DNA of 64,000 bases from Sipunculus nudus (Eukaryota > Annelida > Sipuncula > Golfingiida > Sipunculidae). The notes under the pieces are model-generated. The model was given only the letters and a program-made list of their open reading frames with translations. It did not search any database and had not been told where the DNA came from. The translations under genes and the position numbers were made by a program. Where the stretch lies: assembly GCA_026874595.1 (NCBI GenBank), contig CM049306.1:52110019-52174018 (forward strand). Direction: 5' to 3'. Positions 44,573 through 57,785 of this stretch are shown here, in pieces; the stretch's first letter is position 1; each line of letters starts with the position of its first letter.

Positions 44573-45755
44573 TTACTTACCTAATGATATGTATTTACAA
44601 CTATGTACACTCTCCATTGCTCTTCTAGGCACTGCAAAACTTGCATCTTGCAGTACAGCATGACCCATTGTATATACGAGAAGCGTCCCGCATAAACTCC
44701 ATAAAAAAATCTTAGCCCTGGTTCTTTCATGCCACAGGAATACTGCCAAGTATCCAGGCAAGTGTTCAGCCTTTACTCCAAAACGTGGCATAGTGACGCC
44801 ATACTTTACCTTCTGCCACTCGCCTTCAATGGAATTGGTATGGACACCGGTTTCAGGATTTTTAAAATGTTCGTTATATTTACAGTGAAATGATGGTAAC
44901 CACAATCCTTCAGCTGTGCAAAGGCCTGCCAACAGTCCGAATGAATTACAGAACCATATGCTATGTGTTTCTTTATTATGGGAACCAAAGTACTAGCACT
45001 TCGATCAGGTACTACACACATAAACACTTTTTTTTTGTTTTGGATTTCTTACCGTCAAATACCCATCCTCCTTTGACCTCGTGTCCGCAGTTTTATTTGC
45101 TCTTGGCAAATTTACTCTTGTCAATTTCGACAACTATGCCAGGACCCCCAGTTTTTTCTCCCACATCACTTGCGCGTATTATAGTTTCCTCACAGACTTC
45201 TCTGCTGAAAACTTGACCAGTCGACAATTGTGTTCGGGCTGCACCCTGTTTGATATAATATTTGAGTGTGGCTTAACCCCATACTCCAAAGATAAGATAG
45301 GTCAAGTATCTCTTCTAAAGTGAGTTTAGAGAGAGCAAACCACGTACCGTGGTGGATTTGACAGCTTCATGTTATGAATGCTGGGACAACGTTTTTGGCA
45401 TCGCCACTGATAGCCATCTGTACAATCTTTGCTGTTAACACTCACGAGTCTCATAGTTGCTTTACATGTACGGGACAAGTGCGGGCACCAGGTATGAAAT
45501 TTTTTCTATCAACCAATTTATAGTGGCCTCTTTACTCACCAAGACCTTACGTACTAAGTACGTATGCGATAGATGGGTCAAAGTGTGAGAGGGCCCCTTT
45601 CCATAATTTAGGGGACTTTCCGAACACTGGCTGTACGAATCCACCATAGCTACCGGTTCTGTATTCGAAGCCACAGAACTTACAGAAACGCAAGGCCGTT
45701 TTGAAGGTCCGGGTTGATTTTCCTCAACTACTGCATTTTTGCCAGCCCACATTTT
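44573..45755 (-). pseudogene. Decayed Merlin (ISXO2-type) transposase
   Basis: Minus-strand fragments in order resemble a Merlin/ISXO2 DDE transposase: a start region with EATINWLIEKI; a zinc-finger-like CTDGYQWRCQKRCPS; a helix-turn-helix-like segment (LYQTGCSPNTIVDW); GGPGIVVEIDKSKF with the first catalytic Asp; KGGWVFDG; CVVPDRSASTLVPIIKKHI; VIHSDCWQAFAQL with the second Asp; HTNSIEGEWQKVKYG with the catalytic Glu; and LPGYLAVFLWHER. Internal stops (for example after KFAKSK) and frameshifts break it, so it is inactive. The DDE residues are readable. It lies antisense in intron 1 of the plus-strand gene. Terminal repeats were not found. Confidence 0.85.
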
Positions 45756-46249
45756 TTTGTAACTTTAATTTTATAGCTCTTGGACCTCTTAAATTTTTTT
45801 TAACAATCTGCTTTTTCTTCAGGAGTCAATTTACATTTTCCAACTTGCTTTCCAACCAAGGTGTCCAATTTAGTGACAGTTTTGTAACGGTTCATTTATT
45901 CATTCACATCAGAACAATTAACAGAGGTCACATTATCTGTTAATTACCACATCAATGGAATACACATTTGGATTCATTGCTATATATTCACGTTATAATG
46001 ATATTTATATCTACAATATTATTTGAAAATATTCAGTGGTTAATGTATTGCACTTATTATTACATAAAATAGAAAAGTATAATCCCCCCCCTCCCTTTTT
46101 TATTTAAATTTCAAACACCACTTGTACAGGTTAATGCATATGCATGACCCCCATTGTACAATCCAGCTGTTTAAATACAAAATTTACATGATAGATGGCA
46201 CTTCACTTTGAGCTATAAATAAACAAAAATCACTTCCACTGGTACCTAA

Positions 46250-46330
46250 TCTTCATGGCTCAGTTGGTAGCTTGTAGGCCTCCAAGTCTAGAGATTGTAG
46301 GTTTGATATCCAAATCAGTTGACTTCTGAT
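46250..46330 (+). repeat. tRNA-derived SINE head
   Basis: CATGGCTCAGTTGGTAGC (46254-46271) is a good A box. GTAGGTTTGATATCC (around 46308-46321) is a degenerate B box at tRNA-like spacing. It does not form a complete tRNA, so a SINE remnant is more likely. Confidence 0.5.
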
Positions 46331-46477
46331 AATCACTGATAGTTCATGTTAGAGTAGGTGAACTGAGTGTAGGGACATCTGCAGGGAAACATAGGAGGTA
46401 ATATAAGGAAATGATAAGAGGCTTATTAATATTTTCATGTTCTAGAGCAAGGACTGAATTCTTAACACACTCCATCA

Positions 46478-47022
46478 TGGGTAAGACCCAGTTGTGGCTC
46501 TGTTGTTAACACAGAGCCACTGGTCTCTACCTTCAAATATATAGCAGATGGGAACACATGCACTGTTAGACGATGGTGAGACGTGTTGTTTGTTTCAGCC
46601 CGTGGTGTGCAGTGCTCATGTAACATCAACACTGCTAACTTTCTGACCAACCAAGCTGAAATGTGACACAAGCACCTGGCTGGCTGAAAAAATCCATTGC
46701 ATAACCCTGGTAACAACCTGTATCATGATAGCCAGCAGTCTTGTGTACTAAGTACAAGGACGTTCACAGCAGTGATGATGTAACATGTGCACTGCACACT
46801 GCTGGCTGAAACGTTCACAGCAGTGATGATGTAACACGTGCACTGCACACTGCTGGCTGAAACAATCGCCTCCATTCACCACACTTAAGATAAGATGCAT
46901 GTACTTAAACTGGGCGCATCATCAGAAGATGCATGTGTTCCTGTCCGCTGGATAAATGAAGGCAGGGCCCTGTGGCTCTGCGTTTTACAACAAAGCCACA
47001 ACTGGGTCTATGTCCTGAGTTA
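46478..47022. mobile_element. Foldback element with long inverted arms
   Basis: The left arm at about 46478-46562 (GACCCAGTTGTGGCTCTG... GGAACACATGCA) is mirrored by the right arm at about 46930-47022 (TGCATGTGTTCC... GCCACAACTGGGTC). The arms are about 85 bp and imperfect. Within the left arm GTGGCTCTGT and ACAGAGCCAC form a perfect 10-bp hairpin around TGTTAAC. Between the arms lies a 51-bp tandem duplication (46760-46862). Confidence 0.7.
46760..46862. repeat. 51-bp tandem duplication
   Basis: CGTTCACAGCAGTGATGATG, followed by TAACA(T/C)GTGCACTGCACACT and GCTGGCTGAAA, is present twice (46761 and 46812). The one clear difference is a T/C change. Confidence 0.9.
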
Positions 47023-47254
47023 CATAATAGTATCCATTACATAGTACGGGACACAAAGAAAGACAGGACCAGCCTTACTCTATTTAAATTAAAATTGTAG
47101 GAGTGACTAGAGAATCACTCACTGCACAGTGAAGCCTGAAGGCTGTTCAAGACAAAAAGCATCCTGTTCCTTTCTATCTTTAGTTTTACTAAGATTTTTT
47201 TTCAACTTCTGCCCATGCCTACAAGTGAAGAATTTCCTAGTTTGAGAGTAGACA

Positions 47255-47330
47255 TGACACTGCTTTGTCTGGGTTTGAACCTGCAATCTTTGATAACTAG
47301 TGCTGACTGAGCTAACTTGATGAGATACTG
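47255..47330 (-). repeat. tRNA-derived SINE head
   Basis: On the minus strand TAGCTCAGTCAGCAC (47314-47300) is an A box and GGTTCAAACCC (47281-47271) a perfect B box about 18 bp further on. No complete tRNA cloverleaf is apparent. Confidence 0.5.
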
Positions 47331-47344
47331 AAGTGGGGTTTTCC

Positions 47345-49306
47345 AATTATTATAAACCTGATGGTGAAGCGCCACCTGATGGTTATTAATAATGTCATTA
47401 ATGAATTTATTTAATTTTAATTGGGAGCTGCTGCCCCCAAACCCCTGCGTAGTTTCACCAGTTCTTAAGAGATGTATGAATACAAATGTGACTAAAGAAG
47501 AGGTACCCAGCCTTTATAGGAATGATACATGTATGATTAGCCACAACTGAGTTGCGTGAGTTAGTTTTTAGTCTGGTCTTGTAAGAATTTCTTACTGCTT
47601 CATCGACCTATTATGACATTAAGACTATTTTACTGAAATCGTGTATCAGTTTCAAGCAAAATGGTGAGCGACTTTACAATGAGTACCTACGTTTAGGATA
47701 TTTGGATAAAATATAGCTACAGTCCTGTAACTCTTAACAAAAACTTTTTTAATTGTTGTTTCTTGTTTGCATTGCCATCCATATGGTAGACATTTACCTT
47801 GTAAAGTTTTTTCAGATCTGACCAAAGTAGCTCAGATCACGATATTTTGTGTTCAGGGTGGGAACATGCCGTAACCTCTACATGTTACACATAATATAGT
47901 TGTGTTTCAAGACATAGTTTGGACAAAAATAATAACTGATTGTTCAGTATAAATGTATAAAAATAACAGCACTAAACAGTATTGGAAGTCTGGAGACCAG
48001 TCTGTGGACCAGGACTCAGACTCTATCCTGGCCTGGGAGGGTCATGACTCTAGTACAGAGCTGGCACTTTAACTCATGAAAATAAGACAATTGACCTCAC
48101 CATGAACTTAAAGTGACCTTAATAGCATATTCATTTATTGAATAATCATGAGCATAACTGTTCCGTGCAGCCAATCAGGTCGCCGATATCACTATAAACT
48201 GTGAGTCACCTGACCATAATATAATTTGTGTAATTTGGGAGACCTCTCCCAAACAGAACACGTGTAGTCTGTACAAATACCCATGTTGGCATGTTTTCCG
48301 GGATATTTTTATTTATACAAAGGGGACAGTATAAAAAGTTCCAGGCCAAAGGTTGCAGGAGCCATTCCTCTGACTACCGCGGGAATAATAATGTCTTACC
48401 TGCATGGCACGTAATTCGTATTAGACAAATAATCCAAAATATTGCAAGACAATTCACAATGACTGCAATATATTCATCAGTGCAGAGATTCCAGATGATG
48501 ACGTCAGTCAATGCGACGTCTACTTCATTGACCTTAGTGACGTCATTATTGCCTGGTAAAGAGCTGTCACAAGGAAGACCTTCTATGTAGGAGCGTTTTG
48601 GTAGCTCATTATAATAATTAGGTCAAAAAGGCAAGCATAAGGTGATTTGCATAGATCCCTATGTTGATGTGCATTAGATTCCCATTTTGGGTTGTGTTGA
48701 ATCAGAAGGGAAACTCTCCCTCACAGGCATGTGAACTCCATTCCTATGAATGGAGGCTGAATGTTCAGGTTAGATAAAAAATTGCATGCACTTTTGCCCA
48801 TAATGCCATTGCACCATGTAACAGGGGTCAAAATGTTGAAAAAACTTAAATTCCCTAGAGGGAATTCAAGTTTTGGAACTGAATTCCCTCCAAAAATTGC
48901 ATTCTCTCAGTGTTTTTAATTTTTTTCCAATATAGGAATTTTACATTGGCAATGTCATTGGTATTCAGGTTACCAACCAAATAAAATAATTTCCCTATCA
49001 TTTAGAACAGGGTGTACTCTGATGCAGAGTTTTATCAATGACTACAGCTGTGCTACTACCGGGAACCTAGTTTAAATTTTTAGTTGCATTAGTGGGTTTA
49101 GTGTCTTTACCTGGAGTCATAACATAAGCTTACTATGAAAACCAAAGTCAGAATTGATATCATGTTTAAATATTACTATAAAATAAATTATTGATGTACC
49201 ATCAGTCTTAATTAGCAATTAAAATGCTGTTTTTAAAACTAGAAAGCATTAACAGAGTGCACACCTCCACCAAAACCTGTGTCTGTGTCCAGGCAGGCCT
49301 CAAAGT
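47345..49306. other. Intron 1 sequence of the unrecognised plus-strand gene
   Basis: No exon is recognised. Two perfect TGACGTCA sites lie at 48499-48506 and 48538-48545. Confidence 0.4.
48499..48545. promoter_or_regulatory. Pair of full CRE palindromes
   Basis: TGACGTCA occurs twice, 39 bp apart, with a related GCGACGTC between. This octamer is the consensus for CREB/ATF factors. Intronic enhancer function is speculative. Confidence 0.3.
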
Positions 49307-49694
49307 TTAAAGGGGCCCATTCACCTATCTAACTTTTATAAACTAAAAGTAATCCCTTGGAGCTTTTATAAAAATGGGCCAGAAAAGGTAGATATCACTG
49401 CACACAGGCTGCTTGTTTTGTTTATATTAGCCTGTTTATAATATGTGGGGGCCCACCAACTTTGAAACAAATTAAACAAGGGCACCTGGCAGCAAGTCAG
49501 ATGAGCCAGATCTTTGCAAATGGTGTTTTGCAACAAGTGACCTTTCTACCCCTGTTTATATGCAACCTACCACATTCAGGATGTTTTAAGAAATTTTCAT
49601 AACCAGAATTGCTCTTAGATCATATATATATACACAGAGGAAGCCAGAAATCACATAAATACTTTTTCAAAAAGTAGGTGAATGGGCACCTTTA
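49307..49694 (+). mobile_element. TIR element family B, best-preserved copy
   Basis: The left end TTTAAAGGGGCCCATTCACC and the right end (inverted ATTAAAGGTGCCCATTCACC) form TIRs of about 20 bp at a TTTAA-like target. The body is homologous to 6785-7253 and 2400-2670. No coding capacity. Confidence 0.75.
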
Positions 49695-52329
49695 ATCTAC
49701 TCATTAGTCATAGGAACTGGTTGTAAAATCATGTTGGATGACAAGAAAGAAAAAACAGGACAAATGTAATTACCTTCCATTTTACTGTGAAATCTGCTGT
49801 AAAGAAAGTACCTAAAATATTGACTAAGTAAAATCAGTATGACTTGTACACAAAGCTGAAAGGCCAAGGTAATGGCCGGGTTGTTGACACTTGTTCACTG
49901 CAAAGGTTTACCATAGTTTTAATGCTGTTCCCTGCTTTGCATACCTTCTTTCTCATATATCTGAAAGAAAACCACCAGTCATTGATATAATTGATTAATT
50001 GGCACATCTACCTATATCCAGACATACCACATTAATTTACTGAAATTCATTCTAAACATATGGTAATATTGGTTGTTTACATAATTGGAAACTAATGTCT
50101 ATTGCCTATCCTTCCACAAAATTTCAAAGAAAAACATGAACAATGTTTGAAATTTATGTGTTGCAAAAATCTAATAAAGATGTATAGTGTCTAATGCTTG
50201 TCAATTTCATTCCGGAGTATTGCATCACTGAGTACATTCTGTACTGGGCTTACATGAGTCAACTGTATTGAATAAGTGTATAAGCCATGTCACCCACAGG
50301 CATTTCTGGTCAAGCTTGACATCTGTGTCAGCAGTGTGATCATGGTTGCTGCATTCAGTGCAGGTGACAAATATGAAATAATGCAGTTAATATATATTGA
50401 TAATTTCATATTGTATTATAAATATGTTACATGTTTGCAGATTAAACTTAATTTCTGGCAGAGACTGTATTCTTAGGTCATAATAATGGTTGTATAATCA
50501 TTTTTATAATTATAATAGGCACAGCTATAATTTACCATTCTTGAAACCTATAGAATATTAATTCATTTCTCCTCCATTACACACAGATTAAATTTTTAGC
50601 TCAACACTCAGGATTGCAAGTTTAATAACTTATTATTGTATCATGTGTGGTATTTGTTCAAGAAAATACTAAATAATTAGCCAAAAACATGATCAAGAAG
50701 GGTCAGCTCATTTGGAGGGATTGGTGACTAAGTACTTGCTGCCATCTGGTGACAGATTTCTGCAATAACCAACTGCAGATGAAAAGGAAGTGAAAAAATG
50801 TTGCATTACTCCAGATATAATTCCAGTTAAGCTCATTTTCATTGATCAGAGGTAAAATTTACCTCACTGTCCCCTGAAAGTGGTATTTGTTTTTTATTTT
50901 CTTTAATTGCTCTTTTTCTTAACTTTGAACCACCACATTGACCCACAATTATCGCAGATGTAATAAATTAAATGATCTAAAATCATTTGATAATATTTTG
51001 AAGCAAGTCATCATTTTAGCTAGGTCAAAGTGGATGTCATATATGTTTTTTTTTTTTTTTACAAATAATGATCATGATTACTATCCTAAGCAATTCCCAA
51101 ATTGGACCTTGCCCACAGCTGGTGTCCTTCATATGGGAAGAGGCCTTTTATAGCCTCATTCATTTTCTTTTGCTAATTTATATAATAATTAAAGTTTCAG
51201 AGTTTAATAGAAAATTTTAGTGGGCAGTCCCTGGTGAAACAGACTGTACAATATGTATGATCAACAAAGTCATTTATATTCTGGAATATCCTATGTACCA
51301 GACTCCACTTGTTGGCTTTGTGTTATTCCTGTCTGTATTTATACCTATATATAAATCCAGCCCTCTTTCATGACTGAATCTGAAAGTGTTAGGAATGGGT
51401 TGTAATTTCATGATCAATTGTCAGTAAAAATTGGTCGACCTCTACCGACCAGTAATCAGGGATAGAAATACTTTGAAATTTTCACCTTTCCAATGGGAAG
51501 GCATTAATACAGGTTTGCCTTTCTGCAAAAAAAGCCTTTCTGCTAAAGATGCCATCATATCAAGCTTTCAGTCACACTTTACTCTGTTTAAACCAGATTC
51601 TGCCATCTTACATGCCATCCTACATGAACAGTGGCATTCATAAATAATTAATGTTTTCATAGTAGCACGGTTATATCAGAAACACGATTGTGTAGTGAAA
51701 CAATACAGGAAAATATAAGAGGTGAGGGCCTTAATGCCGGAGAGTACAAGAAATTATAGACCATTTTAATAGGAAAATATAGGATATACAGGGAGTCAGT
51801 GGAACACTACCAGTAAAATATTTAGTTTTTGTGTCATGCATGTTACTACTTATCAGCTACTAATTTGGAAAATTAGATGTATAGTGTGTTCACCTATCTA
51901 ACAGAATGGTACAAAATGAAAAATGCCTTTCCATGCACATGTTTGCCTGTCTGAGACAGACGGAGCATTATGGAACCTCTGGATAATCGTAATTAATTGT
52001 TTAGAAGCATGATATTTTGCACCATCTCAACTGATGTTCCTACATTCAGGATAACAATGTCCTAATTCTATAGCCTACATGGCTATATAGTAACTAAGGA
52101 ATTAAGTTTTATAGTAAACACAGACTTTTCTCTAGTTTGCTTGCATAATGTATGTAAAAGCACACACTTCCAAGAATCACAAAGCCTAAGTTACCTGCAA
52201 AAATGTGCATTCTATTATAGCACTGCAATTGATCATTGGATCATTTGCATCAACCCAACCGATCGTCAATTATAATAGATCATCAACCTATCAATAGAAT
52301 CTGATCTATTGTGCTATTTGTTTCAACAG
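49695..52329. other. Intron 1 sequence, nothing recognised
   Basis: AT-rich up to the exon 2 acceptor. Confidence 0.4.
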
Positions 52330-52433
52330 GCATTGCTGACAGGGCTGTCAATCATGTGTCCAGATGATCCATACCAGTTCCTCCTGGATAAGATCCGGCA
52401 CATCCAGGAACATGGACTGGAAAGCTTGGAGTG
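52330..52433 (+). CDS. Unrecognised gene, exon 2
   Basis: It encodes ALLTGLSIMCPDDPYQFLLD and KIRHIQEHGLESLEW, the second half of the RIIa/Dpy-30-like segment. The acceptor TTTGTTTCAACAG|GCATTG is in phase 0. The donor GAGTG|GTATGT leaves TG, which exon 3 completes to Trp. Confidence 0.8.
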
Positions 52434-55049
52434 GTATGTATCCATCAAAGATTTTAGACCTGTCAATATTAACCATACCTATCATGATCGCATGAGTTTA
52501 ATATTATATTTGTTTAAGAAATATCAATATTTTATATCAGTATAAATTTTAATTACTGCTTGTGTGGGAATTCTTCATATAGACATAATGAATGCCACAA
52601 TTGAAGATGTAGTGTGTCTTAAGGGGGATCATTTTCAATTTCCTCATATATCCTGAGAAATTGGACATTATTTTATTAAATGGTCTATTAAAATTACACC
52701 ACTTTATCAAGATTTGCCCATTGAAAATCCAGGTTTGGACTCGGCCCATGGAAACTTGTCCTGGATGAAGGGGTTTGAACCTATCCAAATGTAATGCATT
52801 AGGACCATGTCATTACTGACGGTAGAGAATGTATATATATAGTTTACTATATAAAAGGAAATGAGGTCTAGTGTCCTTTGTGAATGCTACCCCTTAAAAT
52901 CATTAATTAGATAACTGTATACATGATACATGGTTAAATACCACTGTACTTGATATATAATGAAGGAGTCAGCCCCCCCCCCCCCCCCCCCCCATTTATT
53001 ATTGAAGACCTAGCTGTTGTTATCCATGTCTGATTGTGTGATGTCACTCACAAGAGATCAGTCTTACATTATATGATTAGAGTTTACCTATTTTAGTATC
53101 TAGTATGAAACAATAGCAGCCAGGTTTCATTCTGTATATACTTAATACACAATTTATGGCAATTTCAAGCTCAGTACTGTAGTTTTTTTCAGTTTTGGCA
53201 GTTGCTTGATAACCAAGATAATTTAATATATTTTCAGGTTCAAAAAGTTTATCAAAATGGTTATTTTTATATGACATTTCTAAATTAACCTCTAAAATAC
53301 AAACCCTATTTGTGGAAACCAATAGTTCTGACCTGAACAAAATGTTCTACCATGCAAAAGACTTGTCTGGCCTGTCCTACTCTGAAGTATCAAAGTCAAA
53401 ATATGTTCCTGTCAGGAACAGCTATCCACCATGCTCTTCTTATGATTAAAATAATAAATTATTTCATATATATAACCCTCTTAACAGCAGCCATGTTAAC
53501 CCTTGCTGGACTATTCACAGAAAACCTCCAAAAGCCACAGAAAACCACTGAAAATCAACCACAAACCACTGAAATCAACTAAATTATTTGACATTCCGGC
53601 ATAATATAGTTCTTTTGACTGATAATAAGCAGAAAAAAATTGTAGTCAATAATAAAATTTATAATTAAAAAATATGACTGTTAATAGTGTTATACTGACT
53701 GCATGGCAACCTGATGCTAACTTGAAGCCATTGGCCTTGGACTGAGGTAAAGGTATCGCCACCTGTTGTCCATATCAGTTACTAACACTGCTTGTAGCCT
53801 GCTTCAAAAAAGCAAACAGAGAAAAAATGTAAAATTTCATTATAGTATACGATTCATTTATACTCACTTATCTGATTGCTATATGCTATTTGTCAGCACT
53901 GTCAATGAAATAGCACAGTTGGTTGATTTCTGGTGGTTTTCTGTGTTTTTTTTTTTTAATAGTCTGACCCTAATCCAAGTTCCTTATCAGCCACCTGCGG
54001 AGCTGCAGTCCAGCTGCCATTAATGTGATGAAATCGACTGCCCTCAAATAGCCAGTAGTCATTGACTCCTACAGTGCTGATTGCTTCACCTGGTGTTTCT
54101 CTTTTTGTATTCGTTCTGAACTTTCACTGATTAAATTAATAATGGCTGTACCAAAGCCCCCAGCCCCCACATCACCCCACATTTGGTCTGGTTGGTATAT
54201 CAGCCTTCCTGGGACTCTATGCTTCCCAGCTGACACTATCGGCTGCCTTGACACTTCCTTAATTGTTTCTCTTGGCAGCCAAACAATTAACTATGATAGT
54301 TTTCTTTTTTTTCATTTACTTAATCCAGTCTGTGAAAATATAAGAAGCAAGACCTTCAGATACATCAAGCTTTTTAGCAGGGATATCAAACTGGAAGTCT
54401 TGTCTCATGCAAATAAGTGTCAGTAGAATTAGAATCTAGTCTTCATGATACATTTTATAATTCAATTCACTGAACTATTTTAAAACTGAAATAAGAGTCC
54501 AGAATGAATTTAAAGATATCCCAGTGTGCAAAAGAGCATCAGCATCTGTTTTCACTGTTCTTTAATTTAGCTTGAGCTACTTAAGCTACTTTTAGCTCTT
54601 CAGGTATACACCCAATCCTTTGATTTGCAGTTGTCATTTACATTGTTTACTTGGCATTATCCAGCTTATTGGACTCTGTGTAATTGATTGCATAACTGTG
54701 ATGTCCATCTGTAGATGATGGACCCAGCTGGTCTGGACAGACTTGTCTGTTATGTCAGGCAGTACTTGAATTTCTACATTTCTGAAAGCTGGTTCTGGTA
54801 CATGGTCATCACCTGTGCCTTTTGCATTAGATTCCTCTTGAACAGTGCTTAAAATAGATTCATTGTGTCCGCCAAAACAAACTTTTGCGGATAGTATGTT
54901 TTTGACTGGGTTCTGCCGCTGCTCCTTCCGCGTTCTTTTCTGGAGAACTCCTCTGAGACCACTGGACCATTTTTTTTCTGAAACTTGACCCAATTATCAG
55001 GTCACCTGTGAACTGGTGCCTAACCATTTTGCGTTGACCTCTGACCTTT
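52434..55049. other. Intron 2 sequence
   Basis: It contains a C homopolymer of about 20 bases near 52973-52993 and a CCACTGAAAATC-type simple repeat at 53515-53580. No exon is recognised. Confidence 0.4.
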
Positions 55050-55680
55050 CCTCTTTCCAGTGCGTCCATCTGTGCATCTGTTTTGACACATAAACCCACA
55101 TATCTTCTGCCTCATTTGACCAATCAGGCTAAAAATTTTGCACAAATGTAGCCCTTGGATAGCTTTATTACATACACAAAAATGGTGGCGCCATCTGCAA
55201 CCATTTTTGCACAGCCTCCATCTGTTCATCTGCCTTGGGATAAAATCACTCATATATCTGCAGTGGTTGGACTTATCCACCTGAAATTTTGCATACATGT
55301 ATACATCCTGGATAGCTTCCTTGATTTTATGACAGGTGGCACCACCTACATTCATGTGGAGGCTGCAGACATCCAGGCTTATATCCAAGGACTGGTTTGA
55401 TGTATCCTCCTGAAATGTTGCATGTGTAAAGATCTCACATAGCTCTTTATCATACGCAAAACTGGTGGCACCACCTGCAACCAGTTTTGCACAGCGTCCT
55501 TCTGTTTGTCTCCTGTGGGATTAAATCACTCATATCTTGGCAGTGGTTTGACTTATCTGCCTTAAATTTTACATATGTATACAACAACTTGGATAGCTTT
55601 CTGGATTCTGTGGAAGGTGGCGCCACCTACATACACATTTCAGCTGCAGACATCCATGCTTACATGCAACACACCTCACA
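55050..55680. repeat. Tandem repeat, about 130-155-bp unit with higher-order 280-bp period
   Basis: GGTGGC(G/A)CCA(C/T)CT anchors recur at 55182, 55336, 55464 and 55616. GCACAGC.TCC.TCTGTT recurs at about 55209 and 55489. CACTCATATCT, GACTTATC..CCT.AAATTTT and GGATAGCTT recur at matching offsets. Two unit types alternate. Long open frames on both strands here follow from the repeat and are not taken as genes. Confidence 0.75.
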
Positions 55681-57353
55681 CAATTTCCCGTACCACTCAA
55701 TCCATGCCTTACTTCACCCGTCCAACTCTGATTTCAGCAGATACACATAGTCGCTTGTTGACTACCCGTATTCTAGTTATTAACAGTTTTCTTCTGTTAG
55801 CTGGTCTGTTTTTATTTGACACAGGTTTTCTCATTATAGGTGATCTCTGTCCGTATGTGAGTGGTGTTGTAGCCTCATATCCTAATACAAGTTTAGGTAC
55901 TGTTCAGTTGGTTTTTCTTCTATGAAATGTACCGAACACACATATTTTTCGGTGGATCCTTGCGAATTAATGCTTTAATCCACTGTTTTCATAGTTCATC
56001 TTCTTCTACCCTTGTTAGTAACATGTGAAGTGTGAAAGGTCTAATACAAGGACAGTCTTTATGAAGATCCTTGCGAAGATCACAAATACTCTGGTCCCAG
56101 TTGTACAGTTTCTGCCTGCTATTATGGCCTTCATAAACACTACACTGGGCCCCACTGCCTTTACTATAATTTTTAGCTGACATGCTAAACATCCAGACTG
56201 ACCATAAGTGAGTGATGCTGAGCTAGATTCATCACACTAATGGCCAGTTACTGCATGTAACCCAGTATGGCTCAGTGCCCCCATGCTGACAGGGCACTCA
56301 GCCCAAACAAGCTGTCTGTACTGGACAAGTGCCTGTATTTAATTTTCCTATATAACATCTACAAACCACCTGAACTTTGGGCCTCTTTTAAATAATTTAA
56401 AAAATAAATTCTGATATTAGATTGTTTTACCTTAGATTTTGTTGTTTCTGCAGTCAAACAGGGCAAAGAAAATCAGGGCTTGTATATCTCATTATCTCAC
56501 CATCCTGGTCCAAATGCAGTGAAGCCAAAATTACCCTCCAAGCAGTCTCATATAACGATTTGGACAACATGTCTTTGATTGGCCATAGATTTAAAAATAT
56601 TTGACTGATATCATGAATTTTGAGTGAGATTACTCTAAACACACATTAAAATCAAACAATAGGTTTCTTTTAAGGCTGCTTGCCATAATGGCTAGAGCCA
56701 ACTAGAGCAGGCTAGGCCAAATCATTAACTACTCTCCTTCAGGTTCAGGGCTTCCTGACCCCAGGTCATGTAAACAAATAGGACCATGTGACCTTAAGAG
56801 ATTCAGAACATCACTTCAGTCAAGTTTGACAGACTGACATCAGTTTAGTTATAATTAAATGTTCCAGATGGCACCACTGATTCACAGTTTCATCTGTTCT
56901 TTCAGTGTTTGCTCATGATATTATTTTACCCAGTATATGATATTACCTAAGACTACAGTTAAGCATGAATGTACTCTAAATAAGATGAAAAGTCCTTTTA
57001 AATTCAAATGCATCCCCTATGTAATTTACTTTATGAACAATCGGTTACCCCATAATAGACCAGACATAACTGTTTTTGCCTTAATAAAAATGTTTTTGGG
57101 TGGACCTTCTAATGTCCCCATGCAAAACCATCAATTTTCATTTTTTTTTTTGTCTTTGCCATTTTCTGTTTGCGCTAGATCTTCAATATGGCTGATTTTC
57201 AAAAACTGAAACTCAGGAACAATTAGATCTAGGTCACTCATTTGCACCAGGTATGTATTTTTGTTCTCTTTGCAGTCACCCTGCAGTTGTACTTATCTGT
57301 TTTTATAGTTAAGCTTACTGATACATAGGCAATAGAGAAAACATATAAATACT
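55681..57353. other. Intron 2 sequence, nothing recognised
   Basis: No exon or clear repeat is recognised. Confidence 0.35.
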
Positions 57354-57785
57354 GTAGAGCGCCATTTTTCCTAACATGTTGGGGGACAAGCTTTTGGTTT
57401 GGAAAAACAAACTTTCAGAAAAACGGCCAGGGGTCTTGTGGCGGCAAGTTCGGACAACAGTTAATGATTAACTTAATGCCATTTTCCCGGGGAACATGGC
57501 GTTTCTTTTCAACCTATGTATTTGATGACTGGGAAAAAAAAATATTGATCAGCCAAATCTGTTTTTAGAATACATGCGAGCCCTTTTTTTCAACAAATTG
57601 CCCTTGCAACAACATCAGCCAAGAACTAATTAACAAGGGTCACAACTAGGCTTAAACACCTGACTGGTGAATTACATGCTTGAAAAATATTTTGTAAAAA
57701 CAAATAAATTTTCAATTCCTCATATAAAATTTTGGAAAAAAAATGAATTTTCAGAAAAACTGCATTCAGAAATTTAGCGCTCTAC
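57354..57785. mobile_element. Possible MITE with GTAGAGCGC ends
   Basis: GTAGAGCGC at 57354 and GCGCTCTAC ending 57785 are inverted. Inside, GGAAAAACAAACTTTCAGAAAAAC and a GAATTTTCAGAAAAAC version appear near each end. The TIRs are short and the target duplication is unclear. Confidence 0.4.

Noticed and set aside
47255-47330. Functional tRNA gene on the minus strand
   Set aside because: Only the promoter boxes are conserved. The stems do not pair, which fits a SINE head.
54634-55400. Long minus- and plus-strand frames around 55 kb
   Set aside because: They overlap the tandem repeat and have no recognised domain or consistent splice sites.
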